Positions 17,452 through 27,567 are shown, numbered from the stretch's first letter. The stretch is 64,000 nucleotides of DNA from Novipirellula caenicola (GCF_039545035.1 NZ_BAABRO010000001.1:930001-994000); one strand, 5' to 3'. Notes: a model not told the origin generated them from the letters alone. A program made the numbers and translations.

Positions 17452-18667
17452 ACCCTCACCACTGAAATTGACGGCCGAGGTGATTTCGATCGGCGATGAG
17501 ATGACCAGCGGAGCGCGGCTGGACACCAATTCTCAGTGGCTCAGCCAACGGCTGGGCGAACTCGGCGTCGAAGTCCGATTCCAAACCACCGTCGGCGACA
17601 TGTTGCGAGACAACATCGACGTCTTTCAAATCGCTGCGGATCGCGTCGATATCGTTATCTGCAGTGGAGGACTTGGGCCGACGCAGGACGACCTGACTCG
17701 CGAAGCCCTGGCCGAAGTGGTCGACGAACCGCTCGAATTTCGTCAACAGGCCATGGATCATATCGAAGGGCTGTTCGGAGCACGCAAACGACCGATGCCC
17801 GAACGGAATCGGGTGCAAGCGATGTTTCCGAGATCCAGCCAAATCATCCCTAATCCGCAGGGGACCGCTCCGGGGATTGATTTGTTGATCGACCGAGGCC
17901 ACTCGACCGCATGTCGCGTGTTTGCATTGCCAGGCGTCCCGGCCGAGATGAAATTGATGTTCAACGAAACCGTGTCGCACCAGATTGCGGAAATGTCCGG
18001 TGGCGGCAATGTGATCCAGCACCATGTCATGAAATTCTTTGGCACGGGCGAAAGCGACATGGAATCACGACTGGGTGACATGATCGCTCGCGACCGCCAA
18101 CCTCGCGTCGGCATCACCGTTAGCGAGGCGACCCTCTCGCTACGCATCACCGCGATGGCCGATTCGCTGCAGCGGTGTACCGAGCAGATTGCAAGCACCA
18201 AAACGGAAATCCTTAACCGCGTCGGCGAGCTCTATTTCGGCGACGGAGAAAACTACGAGCAATATCACGCGATTGATTCCATGCTGCGGGCTCGCGACGA
18301 ATCGCTTGCGGTATTGGAACTTGGCTTCGCTGCACCGCTGGGGCATTGGTTCGCCTCGCTGGGCGAGACGCCGGCGTATCGCGGTGGGTTGTCGTTGGCA
18401 GCGATGCCCGAGACGCCGCTGGACCAGATTCAATCACAATTTGGGGCGGATTGGTTGCTGGTCGTTGACGGATATCCGGCGATTCCCGGCGATTTAGTAG
18501 GGCATGTCCCGGCGTGCGACGTCCGATTGTTGATTGTCACAGCGGACGGGACAACGCACGAAAAATCGATTCACATCGGCGGCCATCCCGAAATTTTGCA
18601 GCCGCGAATTGGAAAAGCCGCCATGGCATGGCTGCGAAGTGTGGTCTCGCAATCGCGAAAGGCATAG
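17414..18667 (+). CDS. CinA-like protein with intact MoCF-type domain and degenerate amidohydrolase domain
   Basis: A protein of 417 residues from ATG 17414 (MSNPANPGNS). An in-frame ATG at 17342 lies deep in the preceding gene. The N-terminal half is the CinA/MoaB-like (COG1058) domain: AEVISIGDEMTSGARLDTNSQWLSQRLGELG, CSGGLGPTQDDLTREALA, and ALPGVPAEMKLMF. The C-terminal region has the length of the NMN-amidohydrolase (PncC) domain, but where the family has a 'ESCTGG' active-site serine motif this protein reads LELGFAAPLGHW, so deamidase activity is probably lost. The N-terminal domain may still act on ADP-ribose-type nucleotides, as reported for the COG1058 family. It overlaps the upstream gene, implying translational coupling. 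Confidence 0.85.
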   Translation: MSNPANPGNSANKPSPLKLTAEVISIGDEMTSGARLDTNSQWLSQRLGELGVEVRFQTTVGDMLRDNIDVFQIAADRVDIVICSGGLGPTQDDLTREALAEVVDEPLEFRQQAMDHIEGLFGARKRPMPERNRVQAMFPRSSQIIPNPQGTAPGIDLLIDRGHSTACRVFALPGVPAEMKLMFNETVSHQIAEMSGGGNVIQHHVMKFFGTGESDMESRLGDMIARDRQPRVGITVSEATLSLRITAMADSLQRCTEQIASTKTEILNRVGELYFGDGENYEQYHAIDSMLRARDESLAVLELGFAAPLGHWFASLGETPAYRGGLSLAAMPETPLDQIQSQFGADWLLVVDGYPAIPGDLVGHVPACDVRLLIVTADGTTHEKSIHIGGHPEILQPRIGKAAMAWLRSVVSQSRKA

Positions 18668-18716
18668 GATAATAAAACATCCCCCCGCTTCGTTTCTCCC
18701 AATTGCGAATGGAACC

Positions 18717-19220
18717 ATGTCACGACTGATTGCGACCGTTGGTTTTGCGTTGATGATGACCGCCATGACATCCACGTCGGTGGCCGCGGACGAACCGGCG
18801 ACCGGCGAACATCCAAACGCTCCAGCTGAGACGTCAGATTCTCAAACCGACGCGCGGGCCGAACGAATCTCGAACTACCTGACGGGTGCTAAATTTGTCG
18901 GCAAATTCACGGTCGACGGCAAAGACGACGCGGCTCCGAAAACGGAAGAGTATACGATCAGCAAATGTGAAAAGTTAGCCGAAAAGGACCTCTACCGGCT
19001 GACCGCCCGGATCAAATACGGAGAGGTTGATAGTGAAATTCCGATGGACCTGCCGATCTTGTTCGCGGGCAACACTCCAGTGATCACGCTGAACTCACTG
19101 AGTCTTCCTGGCATGGGAACCTTCAGTGCTCGCGTGTTGATTCACGATGGCCGCTACTCAGGAACTTGGCAACACGACCAGGTCGGAGGCCATCTGTTTG
19201 GCAAGATTGTCAAAGAGTGA
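18717..19220 (+). CDS. Small secreted protein of unknown function
   Basis: A protein of 167 residues with a signal peptide (LIATVGFALMMTAMTSTSVAA) followed by a mature beta-rich domain (KFVGKFTVDGKDDAAP...ARVLIHDGRYSGTWQHDQVGGHLFGKIVK). The signal peptide fixes the ATG at 18717 over an in-frame ATG at 18534, which lies inside cinA. It starts 49 bp after the CinA-like gene and may be the last gene of that operon. I know similar small 'GTWxHGxxGGHxFG' proteins only as planctomycete hypotheticals. Confidence 0.8.
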   Translation: MSRLIATVGFALMMTAMTSTSVAADEPATGEHPNAPAETSDSQTDARAERISNYLTGAKFVGKFTVDGKDDAAPKTEEYTISKCEKLAEKDLYRLTARIKYGEVDSEIPMDLPILFAGNTPVITLNSLSLPGMGTFSARVLIHDGRYSGTWQHDQVGGHLFGKIVKE

Positions 19221-19339
19221 GTGACCACCGACGCAGTCGAGCAGATTACAATCAGCTCTGATTCCCAACTCGACGCGTACGAGAGGGAATTATTATCTTG
19301 ACGTGGCCCCTCGCTGACGTGTTTTGAGGTTGCGCGTTT

Positions 19340-19565
19340 GTATTTAGGGGCAAAGCCCCGGACGTTTACCTAGCCCAGCCCAACGGGCTGGGACCAAGAG
19401 AGCCAATGAATGGAAGGGCCAACGGTCCGGCCGTTTACTCGGATCTACTGACGTCGGCTGGTAAATGGCCGGGCCTTTGGCCCTTAGGTGTCTTGGCAGC
19501 AAACCTGGCCCGTTGGACCAGGCTAGGCAAATTGCTGGGCCTTTGGCCCGGAGAACGTCGAAAAT
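19340..19565. repeat. Cluster of short palindromes (REP-like)
   Basis: Several short palindromes lie within the 19221-19712 gap: GGGGCAAAGCCCC, CCCAGCCCAACGGGCTGGG, and two copies of GGGCCTTTGGCCC (near 19471 and 19541). They resemble planctomycete extragenic palindromes. No coding sequence is credible here. Confidence 0.6.
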
Positions 19566-19712
19566 CGCAACATCAAAACTGACGCGTCGGGTTGTGATAA
19601 AATCACGAGTTCAATCCGAGCAAGTCCGCCCACAGCATTGGACAGTCGAACGGATCACATTCCACTTCCGTGCTTTCCTCTCCCCAACGCTCCTACCCCA
19701 AGAGTCCACACC

Positions 19713-20360
19713 ATGCTTCGCTTTGTTGTCAGTTCTGTGTTCACGTTGTCGTTGGTCGTCACTGCGGTGGCTGAAGAGCCAAACAAAACCGTATTCAGTG
19801 ACGACTTTGAAATCGGCCATGATCGTTGGCAAATGCTTGACCCTGCGACCTGGAAACTTTCCACCCACGATGGCAACTCGACGATCGAAATCACCGAGCG
19901 GGGAAGCGAATACAAGCCGCCCGTTCGCAGCCCTGGGCATGTCGCGTTGATTCGTGATTTGGAACTGGGCAGCTTCCAAATTGACTTTCGCGTCCGTAGC
20001 ACCAAAGACACCGGCAACCACCGCGACTGCTGTGTCTTTTTCAATTACCAAGACGACCAGCATTTCTATTACGTGCACCTGGGTGCAAAACCCGATCCGC
20101 ACAGCGGGCAAATCATGATCGTCAACGAAGCGCCGCGATTGGCACTGACGAAAAATGAACGACTGACTCCGTGGGATGACCAATGGCACAAAGTCCGAGT
20201 GACCCGCGATGTTGAATCGGGAAAAATCGACGTGTTCTTTGATGACATGAGCAAACCGCACATGTCCGTCACCGACAAAACCTTCAAAAAAGGGCAAATC
20301 GGGCTCGGTTCGTTTGACGACCTGAACGAATTTGACGATGTCGTCGTCCGCCGGCTGTAG
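19713..20360 (+). CDS. Secreted DUF1080/LamG-like protein
   Basis: A protein of 215 residues. The signal peptide MLRFVVSSVFTLSLVVTAVAEE supports ATG 19713 over an in-frame ATG at 19638. The mature part has the concanavalin-like jelly-roll pattern of DUF1080/3-keto-disaccharide-hydrolase-like domains: FSDDFEIGHDRWQ, ELGSFQIDFRVRSTKDTGNHRDCCVFFNYQDDQHFYYVHLG, WHKVRVTRDVESGKIDVFFDD, GQIGLGSFDD. Planctomycetes encode very many of these, presumably acting on or binding carbohydrates outside the cell. Specific activity is unknown. Confidence 0.82.
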   Translation: MLRFVVSSVFTLSLVVTAVAEEPNKTVFSDDFEIGHDRWQMLDPATWKLSTHDGNSTIEITERGSEYKPPVRSPGHVALIRDLELGSFQIDFRVRSTKDTGNHRDCCVFFNYQDDQHFYYVHLGAKPDPHSGQIMIVNEAPRLALTKNERLTPWDDQWHKVRVTRDVESGKIDVFFDDMSKPHMSVTDKTFKKGQIGLGSFDDLNEFDDVVVRRL

Positions 20361-20532
20361 GGCAGAAAACTCGCCTATTCCGGATAAAACGCGGGATTAC
20401 CTCGATTTGCTGCAAGGCCCAGCGGGCGTGGTTTGTCGGTTTTCGCAAAAGCCACTATCCTTGACTGTAGAAGAACCAACGCTCCACCTCGTTCGAGGCG
20501 GAAACACGGCTGTCACCAAGGGCTCATTGAGA

Positions 20533-21492
20533 ATGAATCGGATCCTCCCATCGAAACTCGTTCGTCACGCGATCACGCTTGTCGTTTTGCTATTGGCCTG
20601 TGTGCTAGCGGGTGCGGCGACACTGTATGCCCAGGTGGTCGCAGAACCGCCCAATGAGCAAAAAACGAAAGCGGACGCGGCCAAATCGGATGTGGTTGAA
20701 TCCGAAGCGGCGTACATCCGGGTCGACGAGACCGACGATGGTAAACCCCGGGCACTGCAAACCGCGATCGTTCGCTATGTTGGCGAACCTGATACTCCGT
20801 TTGCCGGCCACGTGGTCGATTTGGTCGGCGTGGTTCACATCGGGCAAAGCGAATACTATGCCGAGCTAAGCGAGCGGTTGGCAAAGTACGACACGGTGCT
20901 GTACGAATTGGTCGCTCCCGATGGCACACGGTTTCGCCCCGAGGATCTGAAGAACCGCCGATCGATCCTGTCGTCGATGCAATCGGGCATGAAAGAGATG
21001 CTGGGTCTGGAATACCAGCTCGAAAAGATTGACTACATGTCCAAGAACTTTCGGCATGCGGACATGAGTCCCGAAGAGTTTGTCGAAGATTTGAACCGAC
21101 GTGGCGACAGCATCTGGAAGATGGGAGCTCGTATGATGGGCGCCGGGTTAGCGTCGCAAGCCGCGTCCGGCGGCGAAGCCGGTATGCTGATGGCTCTATT
21201 TAGCGACAACCGGGCGAAGCATTTGAAACAATTGATGTCGCGGCAAATGGTCGATATCGATTCGGTCACCGCCGGATTGGATGACGCCAACGGTGAGAAC
21301 ACGTTGATCAAAGGACGCAATGCCAAGGCCTTTGAAGTGCTCCGCGAAGAACTCGAAGCGGGCAAAAAGAAGATTGCTGTATTTTATGGCGCCGGTCACC
21401 TGCCTGATATGGCCGACCGAATGGAAAAGGATTTTCAAATGAAACGGACGAAAACCATGTGGCTTGATGGCTGGGATTTGACACGTAATTAA
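20533..21492 (+). CDS. TraB/GumN-family protein
   Basis: A protein of 319 residues from ATG 20533 (MNRILPSKLVRHAITLVVLLLACVLAGAATLYAQ, a signal peptide or anchor). TraB/PrgY/GumN motifs are DLVGVVHIGQSEYYAELSERLAKYDTVLYELV with its conserved His and Glu, and the C-terminal KKIAVFYGAGHLPDM, whose GAGH carries the second conserved His. The family is thought to be related to Tiki-type metal-dependent proteases or inhibitors of peptide signals. Activity is untested for most bacterial members. The in-frame ATG at 20332 lies inside the upstream gene and is unlikely to be the start. Confidence 0.85.
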   Translation: MNRILPSKLVRHAITLVVLLLACVLAGAATLYAQVVAEPPNEQKTKADAAKSDVVESEAAYIRVDETDDGKPRALQTAIVRYVGEPDTPFAGHVVDLVGVVHIGQSEYYAELSERLAKYDTVLYELVAPDGTRFRPEDLKNRRSILSSMQSGMKEMLGLEYQLEKIDYMSKNFRHADMSPEEFVEDLNRRGDSIWKMGARMMGAGLASQAASGGEAGMLMALFSDNRAKHLKQLMSRQMVDIDSVTAGLDDANGENTLIKGRNAKAFEVLREELEAGKKKIAVFYGAGHLPDMADRMEKDFQMKRTKTMWLDGWDLTRN

Positions 21493-21650
21493 GGATGGCG
21501 GGCCGAGCCCTCGACTTGCAACCCGATACGGAACGTTTGCTGTTCGCATCGAGACGCTGCGTTTCCCATGCAATCAGTTCAACCACTTTACGCCCGCCAG
21601 GGGTTGCCCGAAGATGCAGGTTGCAATGACAACAGGAAATAGGTCGGTGC

Positions 21651-24600
21651 ATGCGAAGTGAGTCAGAGCCATCGGAGAAGGATCCGGTCGACGTTTGCAC
21701 GCCACAGAACGATTCGTTTTACCAGCAGCTACGTCAAAACAAAGACGCTTCGTTCACCGGGCGTTTGTTGTTAGATGAATCACGGCTCAACGCGGTCCGC
21801 GAGCGATTCCGAAACGTTGGCGATTCGGTGGCAACCCAATCGCTGGGCTCCGCCGCACCGGATGACGACTTCGAAACGCCTCTGCAGATTGGGCGTTTCG
21901 CCATCCGTGGCATCTTAGGTGTCGGCGGGTTTTCAACCGTCTATCGCGCTCATGACGAGATGTTGCAACGCGAGGTCGCGCTAAAATCGTTTCGCCGAAA
22001 TCGCGATGCGGCGACGGATGACGAAGATCCTCGGTTGTTCGAAGCTCGCGCGGCCGCTCGTTTGAACCACCCCTATTTGGTCCCGCTGTACGAAGCGTTC
22101 CAAGACTCGCAATCGGTCTATCTCGTTTCCGAGTACTGCGAGGGGCCGACGCTTGCTCAATGGTTAAAAGAACACTCAGGTCCGGTCGATCCGTCGGTGG
22201 TGGGTGACACGATCTTGCGTTTAGCCGATGCGATCGTGCATGTCCACGAACGTGGTCTCGTTCATCGTGACATCAAACCACAAAACATCCTGCTGCAACC
22301 CGACTCGACGAGTAGCCAGTCGTCCCAATTGTCGCCTCGGTTAACCGACTTTGGACTCGTCCGCGATCTTTTTTCCGAAACGCAAGCCGACTCGGATGAA
22401 CGCATGGTCGGAACGCTTCACTACATGGCTCCCGAGCAAGTGCTATACAGCGAACAAACGCATGGTGAATCGTGCGATATTTTTTCGCTTGGCGTGCTGA
22501 CCTATCGAATGCTGACGGGACTCCTGCCCCACCGCGGCAGAAACGCGGAAGAGGTATTTGAATCGATCTGCTTCGCAAAGCCCGTTGCGCCACGCCTCAT
22601 CTCGCGTGGCATCCCCAGGGACCTCGAAGCAATCTGCCTGAAATGCCTTGCCAAAGATCCCGCACAACGTTACGCCAGTGCGAGCGAATTGACGGCGGAC
22701 CTGAACCGGTGGCGACAAGGATTGATGGTCCACGCTCGCCCTCGTTCGCTCGCCGAACGAACCATCCACGCCGCTCGCAGGTCACCGCTGGAAACGGGAC
22801 TGCTAGCCACGGTGTTTCTGCTCATCGCCGGTGGTGCCATGGTGCTCGCCAATAGCAATCGTCGTCTCGCCGACAAACAAAAATCGCTGCAGCTCGCGTT
22901 AGCCAACATCCAAATCCGCAAAGAAATCGCGATCCGTCAGGAACATCAAACGCGTGTGCAACGAGATCGTGCAAAAGAACAAGAACGGATTGCGACTCAA
23001 ACCGCCTACCATTCCGATCTGCGATACGCTTATTCGTCGTTGGCGAGCAAGAGTCCGGCCAAGGCGATTCAGATTGCCGAGTCGATCGAGCGATTTGCCG
23101 CAGGGGTGATTCCCATTGGCGATGATTTACGACTTTTGAAATCCCAGGCGAGCAAAGGTTGGTATTCCTTGGCTCCGCATGCCACTCGGATCCGTGACGT
23201 ACTGATTTTGAAGCAAAGCGATCGCGGCCTTGTCGCCAGCGAAGATGGAACCATCCGGATTCATCGCCTCGACAATGCAGAGCTGTCGCAAGAATTTGTG
23301 CTTCCCGATGACACGCGTGTCTATTCGGTGGCAGTCACGGCCGACGAAACCTTGATGGCCGTCGGCAAACAAATCGCCGAAGATGGCGAGTGGTTAGAAA
23401 CACGCAACGAGGTTGAGTTCATTGCCTTGGACGGTTCACTGCCTCCAGCACCGTTGACCGATTTTCCCACCACCATCCAATCGCTTGCCTTCAGTCCCGA
23501 CAACACTCGCATCGCGGTCGGTTGCCGCTACGAACCGATTCAGATTTTCTCGGTACATCCGAAGGAGACGGCATCGACGAACGTCCCCGTTGTCTCGATT
23601 GACGCACCTCGTCGAAACCACGACATCACCTTTTCACCGAACGGCAAACAATTGCTGACGTTGAAACAGCAAAACATGCCGCAGCTGGTTCACGTCGATA
23701 ACCCATCGATCACCGAGGAATTCGATTTGGAAAAACTGGTTTATCGAATGGCTTTGTCCGAAGATGGGCGTTATCTCGTCTGCACCTTCTCGCATGCTGA
23801 CTATTTGCATCTGTTTGATTTGGAATCGCCAAATCGAAAAATCCAACTCGAACAACCGATCGGCAACCCCAATTGCGTGGCAATCTCGGACCAGGGGGAT
23901 CAAGTCGTCGCCGGTTTTCACAACGGAACGATCGTCACGTGGGACTTGAATACAACCATCGCAAATGCGGCCGAAGAAACCGTGGACCATCCAAGCGTGC
24001 TGGATCCAACCGGTATCAAGGTTCTACACAACGGCACCGTGACCGAGATCTCGATCGATGACCGCGGTCACATTCTTAGCGGCGGTGAAGATGGGTCCGT
24101 TGCGATTAGCCCGTCTCGCGCGATCGTGGCCCCTTCGATTGCCACGGCTGAACATTCCACCGACGCAGCGCTGACGCACGACGGAAAAATCGCACTGCTG
24201 GCGTGTGCCAATTCAGAGGTCCTCTGGATTGATACGAAAACCTTGCAAATCAATCAGGTGCAGACTCCCCGCCTCGGCGAGTTACCGACGCAAATCAAAA
24301 TCTCACCGAACGATCATTGGTTTAGCGTGGGATACGACAATGGCAACGCTCAGCTGGTCAATCTCTTGAAACCGACGGTCTCGTACTCGGTCATGTGTCC
24401 GGAATGCGAGACGGAGGACCAAAGAAGCGTCCACGTCGACTTTGGCTTTGACGGCAATCAGATGCTCGTCTCTTCTGACCGTGGCTACGAGATCAAATTG
24501 TGCCAACTGCCGACAATATCCAGCGAGCCCGACCACCCCGGTAACGAACTGGTGACGGTCGGCCGATTACGATTACCCGTGGACCATCGCACCTGCCTGC

Positions 24601-25088
24601 TGCACCGGACGAATCAATGTTTGTTGTTTGGCGAATACATCGGAGAATATCGATTCGATGAAGGCGACGGAAACGTGGTCTCACGTGGAGTGAACCAATT
24701 CCGTGCGGCTTGCACCGATCATGCCACGAAGAGAATTTTTTCGGCGGCGTTTGATGGCCGAATTCGGCTGCATGATTGGCAAGGCCATATCTTGAAAACC
24801 GGCAACCGCTGGGAATCCGATGACAACGACCAGCGGCGGTGGCCGGAAATGACGGCGATCACGATCACGCCCGATTGCGAAAGTTTGTTGACCGGCGGCC
24901 ATGATGGATCGATCGCCATTTGGAACTCGCGGGATTTGCGGTTCATTGGCACCTTGATCCCCGCGAACCACCTCGGCCCAATCACCAACATTGCCTTCGC
25001 GGACGACGGCCGACTGTGGATGTATCACCAGCGGATGAACGATCCTGATCACCCGCAGCCGGGTCTGAAAATTCAGTGGATCCAGTAG
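21651..25088 (+). CDS. Ser/Thr protein kinase with transmembrane segment and WD40-like propeller
   Basis: A protein of 1145 residues. The start ATG 21651 follows AGGAAATAGG. The kinase domain spans about residues 80-350: glycine loop LGVGGFSTVYRA, VAIB-type lysine in ALKSF, catalytic loop HRDIKPQNILL, DFGLVRD, APEQ and SCDIFSLGVLTYRMLTG, so it looks fully active. A single membrane helix (GLLATVFLLIAGGAMVLA, near residue 385) and a coiled-coil precede a region of about 650 residues of WD40-like repeats (IQSLAFSPDNTRIAVG, LLTGGHDGSIAIWNSRD). This is the common planctomycete architecture of a cytoplasmic kinase joined to an extracytoplasmic beta-propeller. Substrates and stimulus are unknown. 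Confidence 0.92.
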   Translation: MRSESEPSEKDPVDVCTPQNDSFYQQLRQNKDASFTGRLLLDESRLNAVRERFRNVGDSVATQSLGSAAPDDDFETPLQIGRFAIRGILGVGGFSTVYRAHDEMLQREVALKSFRRNRDAATDDEDPRLFEARAAARLNHPYLVPLYEAFQDSQSVYLVSEYCEGPTLAQWLKEHSGPVDPSVVGDTILRLADAIVHVHERGLVHRDIKPQNILLQPDSTSSQSSQLSPRLTDFGLVRDLFSETQADSDERMVGTLHYMAPEQVLYSEQTHGESCDIFSLGVLTYRMLTGLLPHRGRNAEEVFESICFAKPVAPRLISRGIPRDLEAICLKCLAKDPAQRYASASELTADLNRWRQGLMVHARPRSLAERTIHAARRSPLETGLLATVFLLIAGGAMVLANSNRRLADKQKSLQLALANIQIRKEIAIRQEHQTRVQRDRAKEQERIATQTAYHSDLRYAYSSLASKSPAKAIQIAESIERFAAGVIPIGDDLRLLKSQASKGWYSLAPHATRIRDVLILKQSDRGLVASEDGTIRIHRLDNAELSQEFVLPDDTRVYSVAVTADETLMAVGKQIAEDGEWLETRNEVEFIALDGSLPPAPLTDFPTTIQSLAFSPDNTRIAVGCRYEPIQIFSVHPKETASTNVPVVSIDAPRRNHDITFSPNGKQLLTLKQQNMPQLVHVDNPSITEEFDLEKLVYRMALSEDGRYLVCTFSHADYLHLFDLESPNRKIQLEQPIGNPNCVAISDQGDQVVAGFHNGTIVTWDLNTTIANAAEETVDHPSVLDPTGIKVLHNGTVTEISIDDRGHILSGGEDGSVAISPSRAIVAPSIATAEHSTDAALTHDGKIALLACANSEVLWIDTKTLQINQVQTPRLGELPTQIKISPNDHWFSVGYDNGNAQLVNLLKPTVSYSVMCPECETEDQRSVHVDFGFDGNQMLVSSDRGYEIKLCQLPTISSEPDHPGNELVTVGRLRLPVDHRTCLLHRTNQCLLFGEYIGEYRFDEGDGNVVSRGVNQFRAACTDHATKRIFSAAFDGRIRLHDWQGHILKTGNRWESDDNDQRRWPEMTAITITPDCESLLTGGHDGSIAIWNSRDLRFIGTLIPANHLGPITNIAFADDGRLWMYHQRMNDPDHPQPGLKIQWIQ

Positions 25089-25295
25089 CTCGCTTCCGAA
25101 GGACCACGATGTCGATTGTTCCTGACATCGAAATCAAATCGAGGAACCGTTAGGAAAGCACTTCGCGGACCGCGTTTGCGGGCTCACATCGAAGTGATTT
25201 CCGAACCCTTCCTTAACTTGATCGAAGCATCGTGCTTGGAATCCAAGCACGAACAATGTATCACCGATACTATCGCAGCGGATTATCCGCAGAGA

Positions 25296-26264
25296 TTAAA
25301 TCTGGAAATTTAGCTCGTCGACCAGTTCATCGTTTTGCCCGCTGCGAACCCGCAGTTGAGGTTTTTCGAGCACCACCGTCGTTCGCGGGCCCACACTCTT
25401 GGTGATCCACACGCTCGAACCGATCACGCTGTCTTTGCCGATCGTCGTCTTGCCACCCAAGATCGTTGCATTGGCGTACACAACCACGCCATCTTCGATC
25501 GTGGGATGCCGCTTCGTTCCACGAATCAAATGACCATCGTCATCGGTCTTGAAACTGAGGGCACCAAGGGTAACCCCTTGATACAGTTTGACGCCGCGAC
25601 CGATGACACAGGTTTCACCGATCACGACACCAGTGCCGTGGTCGATAAAGAAATGATCGCCAATCGTTGCACCGGGGTGAATATCGATGCCCGTTTGCTT
25701 GTGCGCCCATTCGGTCATCATCCGTGGGATGAATGGTACATGCAGCTTGACCAATTGATGAGCGATTCGGTAGACCGTAATCGCTTCGAATCCGGGATAG
25801 CAAAAAACCACTTCGTCACTGGTTTGACAGGCGGGATCGCCATCGTAAGCCGCTTGCACGTCAGTCGCCAGGATGCGACGCAGTTCAGGGATTCGCTTTA
25901 ACAGCTCGATCGCCATCGCTTGCCCTTTGGCCTCGAAGTCGATGTCGCTTTCGCAATCCATGTGTTTCTTTTGCACACGGTGCTCGTGCCGCAGCGCCCG
26001 TGCGATCTGGGTCGTCAATTGGTCATGCAGCGAATCGATCAGGCTGCCGACGTGGTAGCGAACGTTCCCTGCGTGCAGCCCCGTTTTGCGACGGTAACCT
26101 GGGTACAGGACATCCTTCAAGTCCAACAAGATCTCGACAACGGCGGTATAGCTGGGCAGTGGGCAATGACCGAGATGGTTGATTGCATCGTCGGGCGTAT
26201 AGGTCGCAACAATCTGCTCAGTCAATTCAGGCAGCTGCTCTTTCAAGCGAAAGTCAGACGACAC
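25296..26264 (-). CDS. cysE: Serine O-acetyltransferase (CysE/SrpH type)
   Basis: A protein of 322 residues that would make O-acetylserine from serine and acetyl-CoA, the first committed step of cysteine synthesis, in the cytoplasm. The C-terminal part is a left-handed beta-helix of hexapeptide repeats: [43 protein letters not shown], with the family catalytic His in HPG and DHGTG. The N-terminal 170 or so residues are helical, and the overall length fits the longer SrpH/EpsC-like subgroup. No other cys genes are adjacent. Upstream, 25089-25295 shows only a weak 7-bp hairpin. Confidence 0.92.
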   Translation of the reverse strand: MSSDFRLKEQLPELTEQIVATYTPDDAINHLGHCPLPSYTAVVEILLDLKDVLYPGYRRKTGLHAGNVRYHVGSLIDSLHDQLTTQIARALRHEHRVQKKHMDCESDIDFEAKGQAMAIELLKRIPELRRILATDVQAAYDGDPACQTSDEVVFCYPGFEAITVYRIAHQLVKLHVPFIPRMMTEWAHKQTGIDIHPGATIGDHFFIDHGTGVVIGETCVIGRGVKLYQGVTLGALSFKTDDDGHLIRGTKRHPTIEDGVVVYANATILGGKTTIGKDSVIGSSVWITKSVGPRTTVVLEKPQLRVRSGQNDELVDELNFQI

Positions 26265-26452
26265 GGTGCTCCCCTCAATTCAGATAACCAAACCAAAATT
26301 ACCCTCCAACGCAAATCGAAGGGATGGCCACGAGACCTAATTACAATCGTAACCATATTCCCAGCGAGCGTCTGCCACGCAAATTGTGGCAATGCCGCCG
26401 GCGTCCGCCCAATGCCATCGACTTTCGCCCTAACCGGGTGCTTTTTGTAGTC

Positions 26453-26560
26453 AATTGATTGAGCCGCGACGCGTCAGCGACCGGGTCCCACGCGGCACCC
26501 GGTGCCTTACGGCCCACGGCTCACTACTGCGAATCGCATCTCGATTTAGTCAACAGCCCA
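26453..26560. repeat. Dispersed structured repeat, copy 2
   Basis: Same core as the elements at 13.9 and 30.7 kb: GCCGCGACGCGTCAGCGACC and TTACGGCCCACGGCTCA. The inner stem ACCGGGT/ACCCGGT is perfect here. It lies in the 26265-26716 gap, otherwise without genes. Confidence 0.6.
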
Positions 26561-26716
26561 CTTGCGGCGTGCCGCTACCCAGAGCAGATGGACATGGGGC
26601 GAATCCCCTTGGGCCCTCTGCGGCCCCTTTGGCCGTCCTGCTTCGGCCGCTCGATGATCAGGCAACGCCTCATCAATCGGAATCGGGCCGAAACGAATCA
26701 CTCGCCGCAGGCGGTC

Positions 26717-27145
26717 TTAGCGACCGATCGTCGGTGGGTTGTCCAAAAAGAAATCACGGGGTCCGTGATGACTGTAGTAAGGGTAGCCGACTTGGCCCGT
26801 CGGAGGTCCTGGGTTGACCGGTTGGGCTTGGATTTGCGCTCCCGCCCCGTGGCCGAACAGACCGGGTTGCAGATGCGAGCTGTAATCCAATCCACCTTGC
26901 TGCCAACCAAGCGGCCCAGCAACGCAGCCCGTACGGCCGCCACAATTGCCGCCACACGATTGGCAACCGCTGTGTTTCGCACCGATCCGACCCAACAAGC
27001 CAGTACCTTTTGTCGAGCTGCAATGGCCCGAGTTGCAGTTTGGATTGCCACAACCGTGGCTGCCGCTGCGGACGTTGTGATGCAAGCACCCAGTCGTGCT
27101 TAGCAATAAACCTGCAAGAGAACCAATCAATAACCAACGATTCAT
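26717..27145 (-). CDS. Cys/Gly-rich lipoprotein
   Basis: A protein of 142 residues from ATG 27145, which is preceded by GGAAGGA and opens a lipoprotein signal (MNRWLLIGSLAGLLLSTTGC, lipobox STTGC). The mature part is Cys/Gly/His-rich (GCGNPNCNSGHC, GTGLLGRIGAKHSGCQSCGGNCGG) and ends in a Pro/Tyr/Gln-rich tail. The GLLGRIG...CGGxC segment closely resembles the Cys-rich head of the BBP7 protein at 6.4 kb. Membrane-anchored. Function unknown. The longer frame to 27238 adds a non-signal extension and is not favoured. Confidence 0.8.
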   Translation of the reverse strand: MNRWLLIGSLAGLLLSTTGCLHHNVRSGSHGCGNPNCNSGHCSSTKGTGLLGRIGAKHSGCQSCGGNCGGRTGCVAGPLGWQQGGLDYSSHLQPGLFGHGAGAQIQAQPVNPGPPTGQVGYPYYSHHGPRDFFLDNPPTIGR

Positions 27146-27567
27146 CGCCGAATCCTTCCGCGAATACGCCACATGCTTGTAGCGAGAGTGCTGTGGTGTT
27201 TTATGTAGGGGTCGCCCCAGCCAAACCCGATCTTTCAATCGGATTTCTCAAGCACGACGTCATATCACTACTGTCATTCGGCCTTTGCCGGTTAAACCAT
27301 ACACATAATCGCTGTGACCCGAGCAAAGCGAATGAAACGACCATGACAAAGATCTCGCAAACCTCCCAATTTATTGCTAGCGACCAGTCCGGCGGATCTT
27401 CCGTGTCGCGAGCGGATCGTCGGACCTAATTTCTTGGCTTGCCAACCTGCGGACAACTTTGGTAGTCCCGAGTGTGTACGAATGCACAAAAACCCCGTCC
27501 TCGCGGCATCGCATCGCGGATCGGGGCGGATGCCCTCACCCGACTGGACGCAAAGGAATCGATCGTC
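27146..27567. other. Divergent intergenic region
   Basis: About 420 bp between the lipoprotein (minus) and a small secreted protein (plus). It must hold promoters for both. No consensus pair was convincing. Confidence 0.4.
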
